A stretch of 64,000 bases of DNA. Origin: a virus. The notes beneath the pieces were generated by a model. That model worked only from the letters and a program-made list of their open reading frames with translations. It did no database searches and had not been told where the DNA came from. Below, piece after piece: positions 40,801-48,286 of the stretch (within the stretch, counting starts at the first letter, position 1; each line of letters begins with the position of its first letter). The translations under genes were made by a program, and so were the position numbers. The DNA is taken from positions 126,001 through 190,000 of the IMG/VR virus record IMGVR_UViG_3300033153_007973, one strand, 5' to 3'.

Positions 40801-42979
40801 TGCTCATACTCACACATATCTCGATAATGACTTAACCATTAGTGGTGACTTTGTCGCTAGTGGAGACATTACGGCCATTGGATATAATATTCCCAATAGA
40901 TTTGCTATGCCAGTGACATATGATTCTGCTGGTATTAATGCAGCTATTGATACATTAGGGTCCATGGGTGGAGAGATATATCTTCCTGCTGGAGATTATG
41001 ATATTACGGCAGAAATAACTATAGATTACTCCAAGACCAAAATCATTGGTGCTGGAAGAGCTACTCAGTTATGGGCTAGTAATCGTGCGGCATTTGACGA
41101 TGCCACTAGTACGCTATCAGTTGATGATACGATTACTGGAAGCGTCAACTCCTATACTGCCATCGTCCGTAGGATTGTCTATGATACGGCCACAACCGGT
41201 ACTGTTTGGTTTACCGACCTGAGTAATTCCGCTGGATTCAACGATGACGAAGTGTTGGCCAGCGGCGGTAATGACATCACTCTGAATGGAGCTTCTGTCC
41301 AACCGAACTTTGACGTATTTTTAGCAGCAGGTGGAAAGAATGAACTTACTTTTGCTAATTTTGTTATTTGGGGTGCGTCGGGCAGTGGTAACACAAAGCA
41401 TGGAATAACCCTTGCCATATCTGACGACACCATTGTTGATAATGTCACGATCAATAGAACTGGAGGTAATGGGATTGTCGCATTGGCTACTAGTAGCCTT
41501 CGTGTAATGAATTGTTATATCAACTACGTTGGTCTTGTTGGCATATCGTTCGGATCTGGGGATAACATGTTTATCCGTGGGAATACTATTATTGGCTCTG
41601 GTACTAATGATATAACATGCACGGGAGCCGATCGACTACGAATAATGGGCAACTTTATCAATGGGGATTCAATTGCTGGTAAGGGTATCGTTATGACTGG
41701 CAGCAACAATTGTATTGTTGCTGGTAATCACCTGCTCAATCATACTACAGTAGGTATTGAAGAGTTAGCAAATTGTGACAACAATATCATCTATGATAAT
41801 GATACAGAGGGAGAGTCCACTCCGTACGACCTCAAAGGCATAAATTCAACATACCAACTAATGGAAGGCGGAGTCAACGATTTCGTCGGCGGTATACTTC
41901 GGGACATCGCCGATCCTATGCAAGATCAGGATGCTGCCACCAAGGCATATGTAGATTCCAATACGGAAGTATCTGGCGCCGTGGCCACACATGAGTCTGC
42001 CTGGGACCATGATAACTTTGCAATATCCGGCCATGACCATGACGCCGACTACGAAGTCTCCGGAGCTGTAGCATCACATGAAAGTACGTACGACCACGAC
42101 GGATATGACACACATCTCGCTGATGATACCAAGCATCGAACGATAAATGACTCAGGGTATGGAGACACCGATCTCTGGTCGGCGAACCAGATCAGTGGAG
42201 AACTTGCGGGCAAGGCAGATACAGGACATGGACATACCCTAGATGATCTATCAGATGTGGTCATCTCAGCACCGACATCCGGCGCAGCTCTTATCTACAA
42301 TGGATCAGACTGGATCGATGATACACTCAGTGCTGCCGATGCAGATGCTATCCACGACAATGAAGCATTCGAGATCAGCGGAATAACAGAAAAGACCACT
42401 CCAGCCAGTACAGATTTGCTTGTCATTGAAGATTCGGCTGCAGGCTATGTGAAGAAGCGAGTTCAAGTAAGCAAACTAATATTCCCAACATTCCATTTCT
42501 TCGCAGATCAGTTTGACAGCCCAAATACAGCAGATTGGGCAGTAAATAATTCAACTAGGGCGTTTGCAGATAGTAACAACAGTGCATTAACTGTCCGTGA
42601 ATTTGATGATACATCTGAAGAGGGAGTCGGAATGATTATAGAAATTCCGACTGGTGCAACTAATATAGTTATCTCACTTAGGTCCAGACCTGAAACAGGA
42701 GCGGCTTCTAATCTTGGGGTTGTGCCAAAACTGTATGTCCGAGAGATGCCAGATAACGGAGTCGTTGAATCGTGGTCGGCAGGAACCGATATGACAGCAA
42801 TTACAATGGGAACGTCAAATGAATATTTTCAATATGATACTCAGACGATTGCGTTGACCACGTTGTCCCTTGTCGCAGGAAGGATTGCTCAGATAGAACT
42901 GACTCGTAATACAGGAAGCGGAAGCGATACACTCGTGGATGACTGGAATCTTCTTGAGCTGAAGGTGAGTTTCACATAA
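37835..42979 (+). CDS. Giant tail fibre with HxH repeats and beta-helix domain
   Basis: 1714 residues, ATG overlapping the previous TAA. Six copies of the DLWSA block and HDHDADYE motifs are spread along residues 100-920 and 1370-1470. Residues about 235-400 hold a domain with TKGQAVYINGSTGM. Residues about 1022-1340 form a right-handed parallel beta-helix: AAIDTLGSMGGEIYLPAGDY, then repeating short strands such as TIVDNVTINRTGGNGIVALA and NMFIRGNTIIGSGTNDITC. This is the fold of tailspike polysaccharide depolymerases, although no catalytic residues can be named. The C-terminal 170 residues form a distinct head domain. Likely a host-surface binding fibre with possible glycan-cleaving activity. 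Confidence 0.7.
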   Translation: MAFRITTTGAPDPVVFDDLGARSFSHPTTGYDLLLEFSQDEINNSVDIQDAIDISGITVVDEFGNSITSVSNENIMSRTTYDMNQNGVVDDVDSIGGLASGDLALAGHTHNDLYEVSGAVDTHEVAWNHDSFALSSHDHDADYEVSGAVASHEITHDHDSYDTHLASGELHREINDSGYDATDLWSAQKISGELVNSDQLSELNDVTISAPVSGELLTYNGTEWIDGGNAFIDGNLDVSGDLTGITLYGDGSNITNIGTSVSNAVTIDARVNEAGGITKGQAVYINGSTGMTPQVGLCDNTDPAKTGIYALAAETRTHGQSILIRREGILNGVNTNSWNTGDKLYPSTAGALTNVIPTGAVKSAGVVVTKHISLGVILVSTGIKDWYVSAASGQDIDLRMGDNAGATHIAFENYNDDEVAHIDSLGNGYLSGDLTISGSLTDGTNATTPAQIRSHIDDTDKHREINDSGYGSTDLWSADQISGELAGKSDTSHTHDDLYETSGAVDSHESTWDHDNFSIVSHDHDADYEVSGAVNTHESAYDHDGYDTHLADADKHREINDTGYGVTDLWSADKISGELASVEGDLDEKVKISSNDTTSDYLSNKISGDAGDIVVSEENDGGNEYIKIDIGNNVSGAITHANVTTGNPHSLDASDVGADPAGTAASAVSTHESTWDHDSFSISGHDHDADYEVSGAVTTHESAYDHDGYDTHIADDTKHRTINDSGYSVTDLWSADQISGELAGKSDTSHNHDERYYTEDESDSLFEASGAAVTVVSAHESAWDHDNFSVVSHDHDADYETSGAVTAHEGTYAHGDIATNSAHRTTTTGNPHNLDHNDVGAEVSGAVDTHESSYDHDGYDTHVADADKHREINDSGYGPTDLWSAEKISGELENVSGGTGATELDELTDVTLSGPASGEVLLYNGAEWVNDTVSGAGGTDPNAIHDNVPSEIQAITQKVSPIGTDIVLIEDSEATWAKKRAQLSDFPAAAHTHTYLDNDLTISGDFVASGDITAIGYNIPNRFAMPVTYDSAGINAAIDTLGSMGGEIYLPAGDYDITAEITIDYSKTKIIGAGRATQLWASNRAAFDDATSTLSVDDTITGSVNSYTAIVRRIVYDTATTGTVWFTDLSNSAGFNDDEVLASGGNDITLNGASVQPNFDVFLAAGGKNELTFANFVIWGASGSGNTKHGITLAISDDTIVDNVTINRTGGNGIVALATSSLRVMNCYINYVGLVGISFGSGDNMFIRGNTIIGSGTNDITCTGADRLRIMGNFINGDSIAGKGIVMTGSNNCIVAGNHLLNHTTVGIEELANCDNNIIYDNDTEGESTPYDLKGINSTYQLMEGGVNDFVGGILRDIADPMQDQDAATKAYVDSNTEVSGAVATHESAWDHDNFAISGHDHDADYEVSGAVASHESTYDHDGYDTHLADDTKHRTINDSGYGDTDLWSANQISGELAGKADTGHGHTLDDLSDVVISAPTSGAALIYNGSDWIDDTLSAADADAIHDNEAFEISGITEKTTPASTDLLVIEDSAAGYVKKRVQVSKLIFPTFHFFADQFDSPNTADWAVNNSTRAFADSNNSALTVREFDDTSEEGVGMIIEIPTGATNIVISLRSRPETGAASNLGVVPKLYVREMPDNGVVESWSAGTDMTAITMGTSNEYFQYDTQTIALTTLSLVAGRIAQIELTRNTGSGSDTLVDDWNLLELKVSFT

Positions 42980-44406
42980 TGGCTATGCAATTTGATGGTG
43001 TGAGTCAAGCTCTTGTAAGTGACGCAGTCATTACTGTGCCAACTGATGGAACTATATGCTTTTGGGTCAAAAGAGACAATATCGGATCTATTCATACATT
43101 AATTTATGTAGAGGATAACTTCTTAATTAGATTTAACACCAGTAATGAAATACAAACTATCTTACGCAGACATAAAGCAAAAGGAACTGAAAGTAATGCA
43201 ACGATAACGTCTACTACACAGTGGTATCATGTCGCTTGTTATTATACTAATGCAGGCGTAAATGGCATATTCATTAACGGTGTATTTGATATATCGGACA
43301 CACAAACGACGGGAGCGGTTACTAATGATTATTTACGGGTTGGTGATGCTGGCTATGGAACTAATAACTTTCACGGAGTCATTGATGATCTGCGAATATA
43401 TAATAGAGTTCTACCGGCAGATGAAGTGGCAACAATATATGCATGTAGAGGTACAGATGGAATACATTATGGATTAGAATATAGATGGGCACTGAATGAA
43501 CCAACGCCTATAGTTTGGAGGGATACAGTCGGAACGGTCCACCCGTATGGTGTTGCAATTTCCAACGGAAAGATTTATATAGCAGAATCGCCTCCATTAG
43601 CTTCTGGTGATAAAATTACTGTATGGGATGAAACCGACTTGTCATATATCACTTCATTTGGTGCTAATGGACTAGGGAATGGGCAGTTCCGCGATCCAAG
43701 AGGGATTGCCATTTCAAACGGTAAAATCTATGTAGTTGATTTTGGTAATGATCGTGTTACTGTATGGAACGAGTCCACGTTGGCATGGGAATCGAATTTT
43801 GGATCGACGGGAGCTGGTGATGAGAACTTTTCGGGCCCCATAGGAATAACAATCGACAATGGGAAGATATATATAACAGATGAAGGCAATAATCGGGTAT
43901 GCGTGTGGGTAGAATCCGGATTGACGTGGGATGCAAATTCGGGAGCCGTTGTGTCATCCCCGAGGGGGATCGGAGTAGCAGATAGTAAAATATTCATCGC
44001 GTCATTTATTGGGGATCAGGTGGTTGTCTTAAATCAATCGGACCTATCAGCCAATACGACATTCGGGTCGAGTAACTTAGATGGTCCACGAGGTCTTCAT
44101 ATTGCCAACGGGATTATATATGTTCTTGATAATGCTAACGCCCGTATAGCGTTTTTTGATTTGTCTGATTATTCCCTATTGCTGTCTTATGGTTCAAGTG
44201 GTTCAGGAGTTGGGCAGTTTTCATCGTTGAGAGAAATTACCTCTATCCACAATCGAGTTTATGTATCAGACACACTCAACGCACGAACAGCCCTACTAAA
44301 TTATAACGGCAATAAATTGATAGATTTGGCAGGTAGTATTGATTTATTATATGTAGATTCACCAACTGCGGTGGGAACAGAACTAAAATTCAGGAGGAAT
44401 GCGTAA
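42979..44406 (+). CDS. LamG-like domain fused to NHL-type beta-propeller
   Basis: 475 residues, TAATG junction with the giant fibre gene. Residues 1-160 form a LamG-like domain (DGTICFWVKRDN, TQWYHVACYYTNAGVNGIFI, DDLRIYNRVLPADEVATIYA). Residues about 175-455 contain five to six propeller blades with the NHL pattern: PYGVAISNGKIYIAE, DPRGIAISNGKIYVVDFGND, GPIGITIDNGKIYITDEGNN, SPRGIGVADSKIFIA, GPRGLHIANGIIYVLDNANA, REITSIHNRVYVSDTLNA. Both folds bind ligands such as glycans. I know of no common phage fibre with this pairing. It is probably a virion adhesin, given its place among the fibre genes. Confidence 0.7.
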   Translation: MAMQFDGVSQALVSDAVITVPTDGTICFWVKRDNIGSIHTLIYVEDNFLIRFNTSNEIQTILRRHKAKGTESNATITSTTQWYHVACYYTNAGVNGIFINGVFDISDTQTTGAVTNDYLRVGDAGYGTNNFHGVIDDLRIYNRVLPADEVATIYACRGTDGIHYGLEYRWALNEPTPIVWRDTVGTVHPYGVAISNGKIYIAESPPLASGDKITVWDETDLSYITSFGANGLGNGQFRDPRGIAISNGKIYVVDFGNDRVTVWNESTLAWESNFGSTGAGDENFSGPIGITIDNGKIYITDEGNNRVCVWVESGLTWDANSGAVVSSPRGIGVADSKIFIASFIGDQVVVLNQSDLSANTTFGSSNLDGPRGLHIANGIIYVLDNANARIAFFDLSDYSLLLSYGSSGSGVGQFSSLREITSIHNRVYVSDTLNARTALLNYNGNKLIDLAGSIDLLYVDSPTAVGTELKFRRNA

Positions 44407-44966
44407 TGGCCGATTATATTATATACGATCCAGATGATGCACTGGTCGCAGATCGCGTAACCGAATATAGGATGAGTGCGAATACCCCTACAGATACTGT
44501 CAACTGGCTGAAGAACCCCAACTTGAGCGACGTATCTGGGGTATCTCAGAAGTACTGGAAAGAGGATTCGGGCTTGGTGGCAGAGATGTCCCAGGGTGAG
44601 AAAGATATCATGGACCATGGGGATCTCACCGCCCACAAACAGACAAGGTATGCTGAAATCGACGATAAGACTGTTTCTTTGATATCCGAAGGATTTACTT
44701 TTGACGGGAATGTGTTCAGCCTATCGGTGCAGGCGCAGACAAATATCAACACGATCAAGAATAATTCTAGTGTATTTACATGGCCGCTTGCTGTCACAAC
44801 GAATGACAATAATGTATATATGCTATCTGAGGCAAATCTTCCGGGATACTGGGGGGCGGCGATGGTGGCGACAAAGACAAATCTTGATACTGGACGATCG
44901 CTGAAGAAGCTAATCTTTGATGCTACAGACAGAGCAGGCATAGATGCTGTGGTAGACACAAGATAG
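44406..44966 (+). CDS. Probable tail-fibre accessory protein
   Basis: 186 residues, starting in a TAATG junction. The segment around residues 98-125 (GFTFDGNVFSLSVQAQTNIN) is close to the pattern seen in phage fibre-accessory proteins (DUF4376-like), where F-x-G-x-x-F-S followed by a helix recurs. N-terminal 60 residues are mixed. Last gene of the fibre block; a 78-nt gap follows before the glycan cassette. Likely a fibre assembly or tip protein. Confidence 0.5.
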   Translation: MADYIIYDPDDALVADRVTEYRMSANTPTDTVNWLKNPNLSDVSGVSQKYWKEDSGLVAEMSQGEKDIMDHGDLTAHKQTRYAEIDDKTVSLISEGFTFDGNVFSLSVQAQTNINTIKNNSSVFTWPLAVTTNDNNVYMLSEANLPGYWGAAMVATKTNLDTGRSLKKLIFDATDRAGIDAVVDTR

Positions 44967-44985
44967 CGAATTATTCTTAAATGAC

Positions 44986-45012
44986 TTGACAAGATCTATA
45001 CAAGACTATACG
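44986..45012 (+). promoter_or_regulatory. Possible promoter for the glycan cassette
   Basis: TTGACA at 44986-44991 is perfect; the best -10 is TATACG at 45007-45012 with a short 15-nt spacer. It lies in the gap between the fibre block and the first glycosyltransferase gene. The weak -10 and short spacing leave it uncertain. Confidence 0.35.
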
Positions 45013-45044
45013 CTGCCATAAAATAGAGAATAGGAGAGCTTTAG

Positions 45045-46178
45045 ATGAAAGTCGAATACCTCAGTGAAGCATTCAAGAACAGTGGGTATGGCGATGCCAG
45101 TCGCCGCAATATCATCCTGCTAAAGAGAGCAGGTTTTGATGTCTCAGTCACACAAATAGATAGTGATGATACCAAGCTATCTGATGACTGGAAGTATCAG
45201 GAATGCAAGCGCCTCAAGAACAAGTTCAATGATCCTGACATAAGAATTTCTCATATCTTAGCCTGTGCTATGGACAAAGTCCATCGCGACGGCGTCAAGA
45301 ATATCTGCTACACTACCTGGGAGACTGATCTTCTCCCAACAGACTGGGTCGCAAAGCTCAACAAGTATGCTGATGAGTGTTGGGTAACTGCGACTCGGAT
45401 TAAGAAGGTCTTCGAAGAATCCGGAGTCAAGATCCCAGTCAAGGTCTTGCCACCTACCCTCTTCCCTGAAGACATCAAATCTGCAGATGAGCCCATCAAT
45501 CAGACAAACCTCGATCCAATCATCAACAACCTCAGACCCAAGAACTTTTGCTTTTATTCAATCTTCCAGTGGATCCCACGAAAGAACCCCGATGCACTGC
45601 TCGAGGCATATGTCAGCGAGTTCGATGCCTCAGAACCAGTTACTCTACTTTTGAAGAGCTACAGAGTAGACCACTCTCCGGCAGAAACAAAGGCAATGAT
45701 ACAGACTATTAATAACCTAACGATAGAAATGGGATGCGGCCGAGAGCTCCTACCAGATATACTTCTGATACATGAACAACTCAGCAATGAATCCATGAAA
45801 GCAATACATAAGCTAGGAGACTGCTTTGTTCTCCCCCACCGCGGTGAGGGCACAGGCCTCCCCATTGTAGATGCTATCATGTTCAACAATCCAGTGATCA
45901 CTACAGCATATGGTGGTCCCGAAGACTTCCTTACTGAATACAATCAGAAGAAGCTCCCATATCGGATGAGACCTGTCAGAAATGCTTTCTGGGCATATAA
46001 TTACTTTAACTGCTACATGAACTGGGCAGATGTAGATGTCATGGACCTCAGAAACTGGATGCGTGATGCATATGAACGTAGAGATAGTCCTGCTATTATT
46101 GCAGAACAGAGGAAGAAGCTACTTGATAGCTATGGACAAGATACGACACTTAAAATGGTAAAGGAGATGTTAACATGA
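45045..46178 (+). CDS. GT-B glycosyltransferase (GT4-like)
   Basis: 377 residues, AGGAG eight bases upstream. The N-terminus has the SGYGDASRRNIILLKRAGFD pattern of GT4 sugar-binding lobes. The C-terminal lobe has FCFYSIFQWIPRKNPDALLE and HRGEGTGLPIVDAIMFNNPV, the EX7E-type donor site with Asp in place of the second Glu. Such enzymes transfer a sugar from a nucleotide-sugar donor in the cytosol. First gene of a cassette in which coding regions overlap or nearly touch; the next starts in an ATGA overlap. Confidence 0.75.
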   Translation: MKVEYLSEAFKNSGYGDASRRNIILLKRAGFDVSVTQIDSDDTKLSDDWKYQECKRLKNKFNDPDIRISHILACAMDKVHRDGVKNICYTTWETDLLPTDWVAKLNKYADECWVTATRIKKVFEESGVKIPVKVLPPTLFPEDIKSADEPINQTNLDPIINNLRPKNFCFYSIFQWIPRKNPDALLEAYVSEFDASEPVTLLLKSYRVDHSPAETKAMIQTINNLTIEMGCGRELLPDILLIHEQLSNESMKAIHKLGDCFVLPHRGEGTGLPIVDAIMFNNPVITTAYGGPEDFLTEYNQKKLPYRMRPVRNAFWAYNYFNCYMNWADVDVMDLRNWMRDAYERRDSPAIIAEQRKKLLDSYGQDTTLKMVKEMLT

Positions 46179-46828
46179 GAGTGGTTCTACCATTTAAGAA
46201 TCGGCCAAACTACTTAAGATTGACTTTATCAACTATTAAGGAAGCTATGCGTAGCCGGACTGATATTAAGCTTCACCTCTTTGATGACATGTCTACGACA
46301 GCATATCCTTTAATTATAGAAGAGATGGACCTCATGATTACCAAAAACAGCACATTAGCAGGACCATATCAAGCCACTTCTAGAGCAATCAATGAAGAGT
46401 TTCTTATATGTGAGGATGAATATCTATTCGCACTAGATGCAGACTGCATTGTCCATCCTAATATCTTTAATATTGTAGAAAATATGGTCAAAGATCTCCC
46501 AAAAATGGGATTTGGTACCCTGTTTAATACTGACACACATAAAGTTAAAGCTGGAAATAGGGACGCAAAAGGATATGTCAGAAAGGTATCTATAGGTGGG
46601 TTAGGTTGCATTATTAAAAGAGATGCTTGGGAGTGGTATCGAAAGCAGACAACACAGAAAGGCCCAAAACATAAAGGATGGGACTGGGACTTCTGTTACT
46701 GGCTCGCAACAACAGATCAGTGGCATATCTGTAGTACAATCAATTCATATGTAGATCACATGGGCCAAACCGGTAGCCACAGTGGGCCTTCATGTGAAAT
46801 CGATCGGGCAATTAGGTTCTTGGAGTAG
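46175..46828 (+). CDS. GT-A glycosyltransferase-like protein
   Basis: 217 residues; the ATG overlaps the preceding TGA. Compact GT2-like domain: N-terminal VVLPFKNRPNYLRLTLSTI, DXD-type metal site in LFALDADC near residue 87-92, and a later GLGCIIKRDAWEW segment followed by WDWDFCYWLA. At 217 residues it is a minimal catalytic domain, with no membrane span, so it acts in the cytosol. Sugar and acceptor are not identifiable from sequence. Confidence 0.65.
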   Translation: MRVVLPFKNRPNYLRLTLSTIKEAMRSRTDIKLHLFDDMSTTAYPLIIEEMDLMITKNSTLAGPYQATSRAINEEFLICEDEYLFALDADCIVHPNIFNIVENMVKDLPKMGFGTLFNTDTHKVKAGNRDAKGYVRKVSIGGLGCIIKRDAWEWYRKQTTQKGPKHKGWDWDFCYWLATTDQWHICSTINSYVDHMGQTGSHSGPSCEIDRAIRFLE

Positions 46829-46831
46829 CTA

Positions 46832-47521
46832 ATGACTAAAGATGTAACAGTAACAATGACAACATGTAAGCGATTACATCTTTTCAAGAAGACTATCGCA
46901 TCATTACTCGAGATGTGCGAAGACCAAGATAGAATAGCTGAATGGATAGTCTCAGATGATCATTCCCCCAAAGAACAAGTTGCAGCAATGAAGAAGCTGT
47001 ATCCATTCATGAATGTCCTTAGTTCTTCAGAGAAAGGACATGCAGCTAATCTGAACAATGTGTTTAAACATGTCAAGACACCATATGTGCTTCACTTAGA
47101 GGATGATTGGCGGTTCATCAAGAAAGGTAAGTTCATAAGCAAAGGAATCCATATCATTAAGAATACCACCAGGATAAAGATAGTCGTATTGAAACCTGGC
47201 ATGGGTGACATACCAAAGATAATCAAGGGCGAATCATGTCTCATACATCTATGGGATAAGGATGAGAATAAGGGAAAGTTTGATTACAAGAAGGCAAAAT
47301 GTAAACAGTTCGGACACTACACATTAAACCCAAGTATACAATCTATGGATGCAGTTAGGAAAACTGGTCGATTCAAGAAGCCACCAAACACCGAGGGACA
47401 ATTCACAGGAACATTTTCAAATCATGGATTTAAACTAGCAACACTACCACACCAATATGTAGAACATATCGGCACTGGAGCAAAGAATAGTGCTTACATT
47501 CTAAATAAGACACGGAGATAA
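46832..47521 (+). CDS. GT-A glycosyltransferase-like protein
   Basis: 229 residues, 3 nt after the previous stop. GT2-like: TVTMTTCKRLHLFKKTIASL at the N-terminus, SDDHSP in the nucleotide-binding region, and DXD-type LEDDW near residue 90. The C-terminal half is basic (KFDYKKAKCKQFGHYTLNPS) and ends with HQYVEHIGTG. No membrane span. Second of two small GT-A enzymes in tandem, probably adding successive sugars. Confidence 0.65.
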   Translation: MTKDVTVTMTTCKRLHLFKKTIASLLEMCEDQDRIAEWIVSDDHSPKEQVAAMKKLYPFMNVLSSSEKGHAANLNNVFKHVKTPYVLHLEDDWRFIKKGKFISKGIHIIKNTTRIKIVVLKPGMGDIPKIIKGESCLIHLWDKDENKGKFDYKKAKCKQFGHYTLNPSIQSMDAVRKTGRFKKPPNTEGQFTGTFSNHGFKLATLPHQYVEHIGTGAKNSAYILNKTRR

Positions 47522-47523
47522 TC

Positions 47524-48285
47524 ATGGATCAAATACCAATGCGTTGGTGCGCGGGTCTTGCAAATTGGGGAGACATACTCTCACCATATCTAACTTCACT
47601 AATCTCTGGTAAGAAAGCAGTTTTATGTACAGACATAAGTAAGCCAAAGTACTCAGTAATTGGAAGCCAGATGAATCTTGTGGATCGTAATACCATAGTA
47701 TGGGGAAGTGGATTTATGCTCCCAGCTGACAACTTCCAAAAGGGCCCACCTAAGCAAGTTCTAGCAGTCAGGGGACCCATGACCAGGCAGAGACTGCTTC
47801 AGCTCAAGGTTCCTTGTCCAGAAGTATATGGTGATCCCGCCCTTCTGTATCCAAGATACTATCATCCGAAGGTCGAAAAGAAATATGTTTGGGGCATCAT
47901 TCCACACTACGTAGATGTAAAACATCCATGGCTTAAACGATTTGTAGGTAATCCAAAAGTCAAGGTTATTGATATCACACAATCAATAAATGGATTTGTA
48001 GATGATGTGTTGTCATGTGAACGAATCGTCTCAAGTGCACTACATGGAATAATAGCTGGCGACGCGTACGGTCTTCCATCATACTGGATCGAGCTTTCTA
48101 ATAAAGTCTTTGGTCAGGGATTCAAATTCAGAGACTACTTTGCTTCAGTGAGTCGCCCATCAGTCAGACTTACCCCGGATATGGGCAGACTCAAAGACAT
48201 GTCTGTTCATATGAAAGAGTATAAAGTGAACATAGATCTCAATAAACTTATGGATGCGTGTCCATTCAAGTCAAAGGACATATAA
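47524..48285 (+). CDS. Polysaccharide pyruvyl transferase-family protein
   Basis: 253 residues. The family pattern is clear: GLANWGDILSPYL near the start, VWGSGFM, LAVRGPMTRQRL, YGDPALLYP, GIIPHYVD and SSALHGIIAGDAYGLPSYWI. Such enzymes form pyruvate ketals on sugars using phosphoenolpyruvate (CsaB/WcaK/PssM type). It is somewhat shorter than the usual 300-370 residues but has the motifs of both lobes. In the cassette it suggests an acidic, pyruvylated glycan. It ends one base before the radical SAM gene's start. Confidence 0.8.
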   Translation: MDQIPMRWCAGLANWGDILSPYLTSLISGKKAVLCTDISKPKYSVIGSQMNLVDRNTIVWGSGFMLPADNFQKGPPKQVLAVRGPMTRQRLLQLKVPCPEVYGDPALLYPRYYHPKVEKKYVWGIIPHYVDVKHPWLKRFVGNPKVKVIDITQSINGFVDDVLSCERIVSSALHGIIAGDAYGLPSYWIELSNKVFGQGFKFRDYFASVSRPSVRLTPDMGRLKDMSVHMKEYKVNIDLNKLMDACPFKSKDI

Positions 48286-48286
48286 C

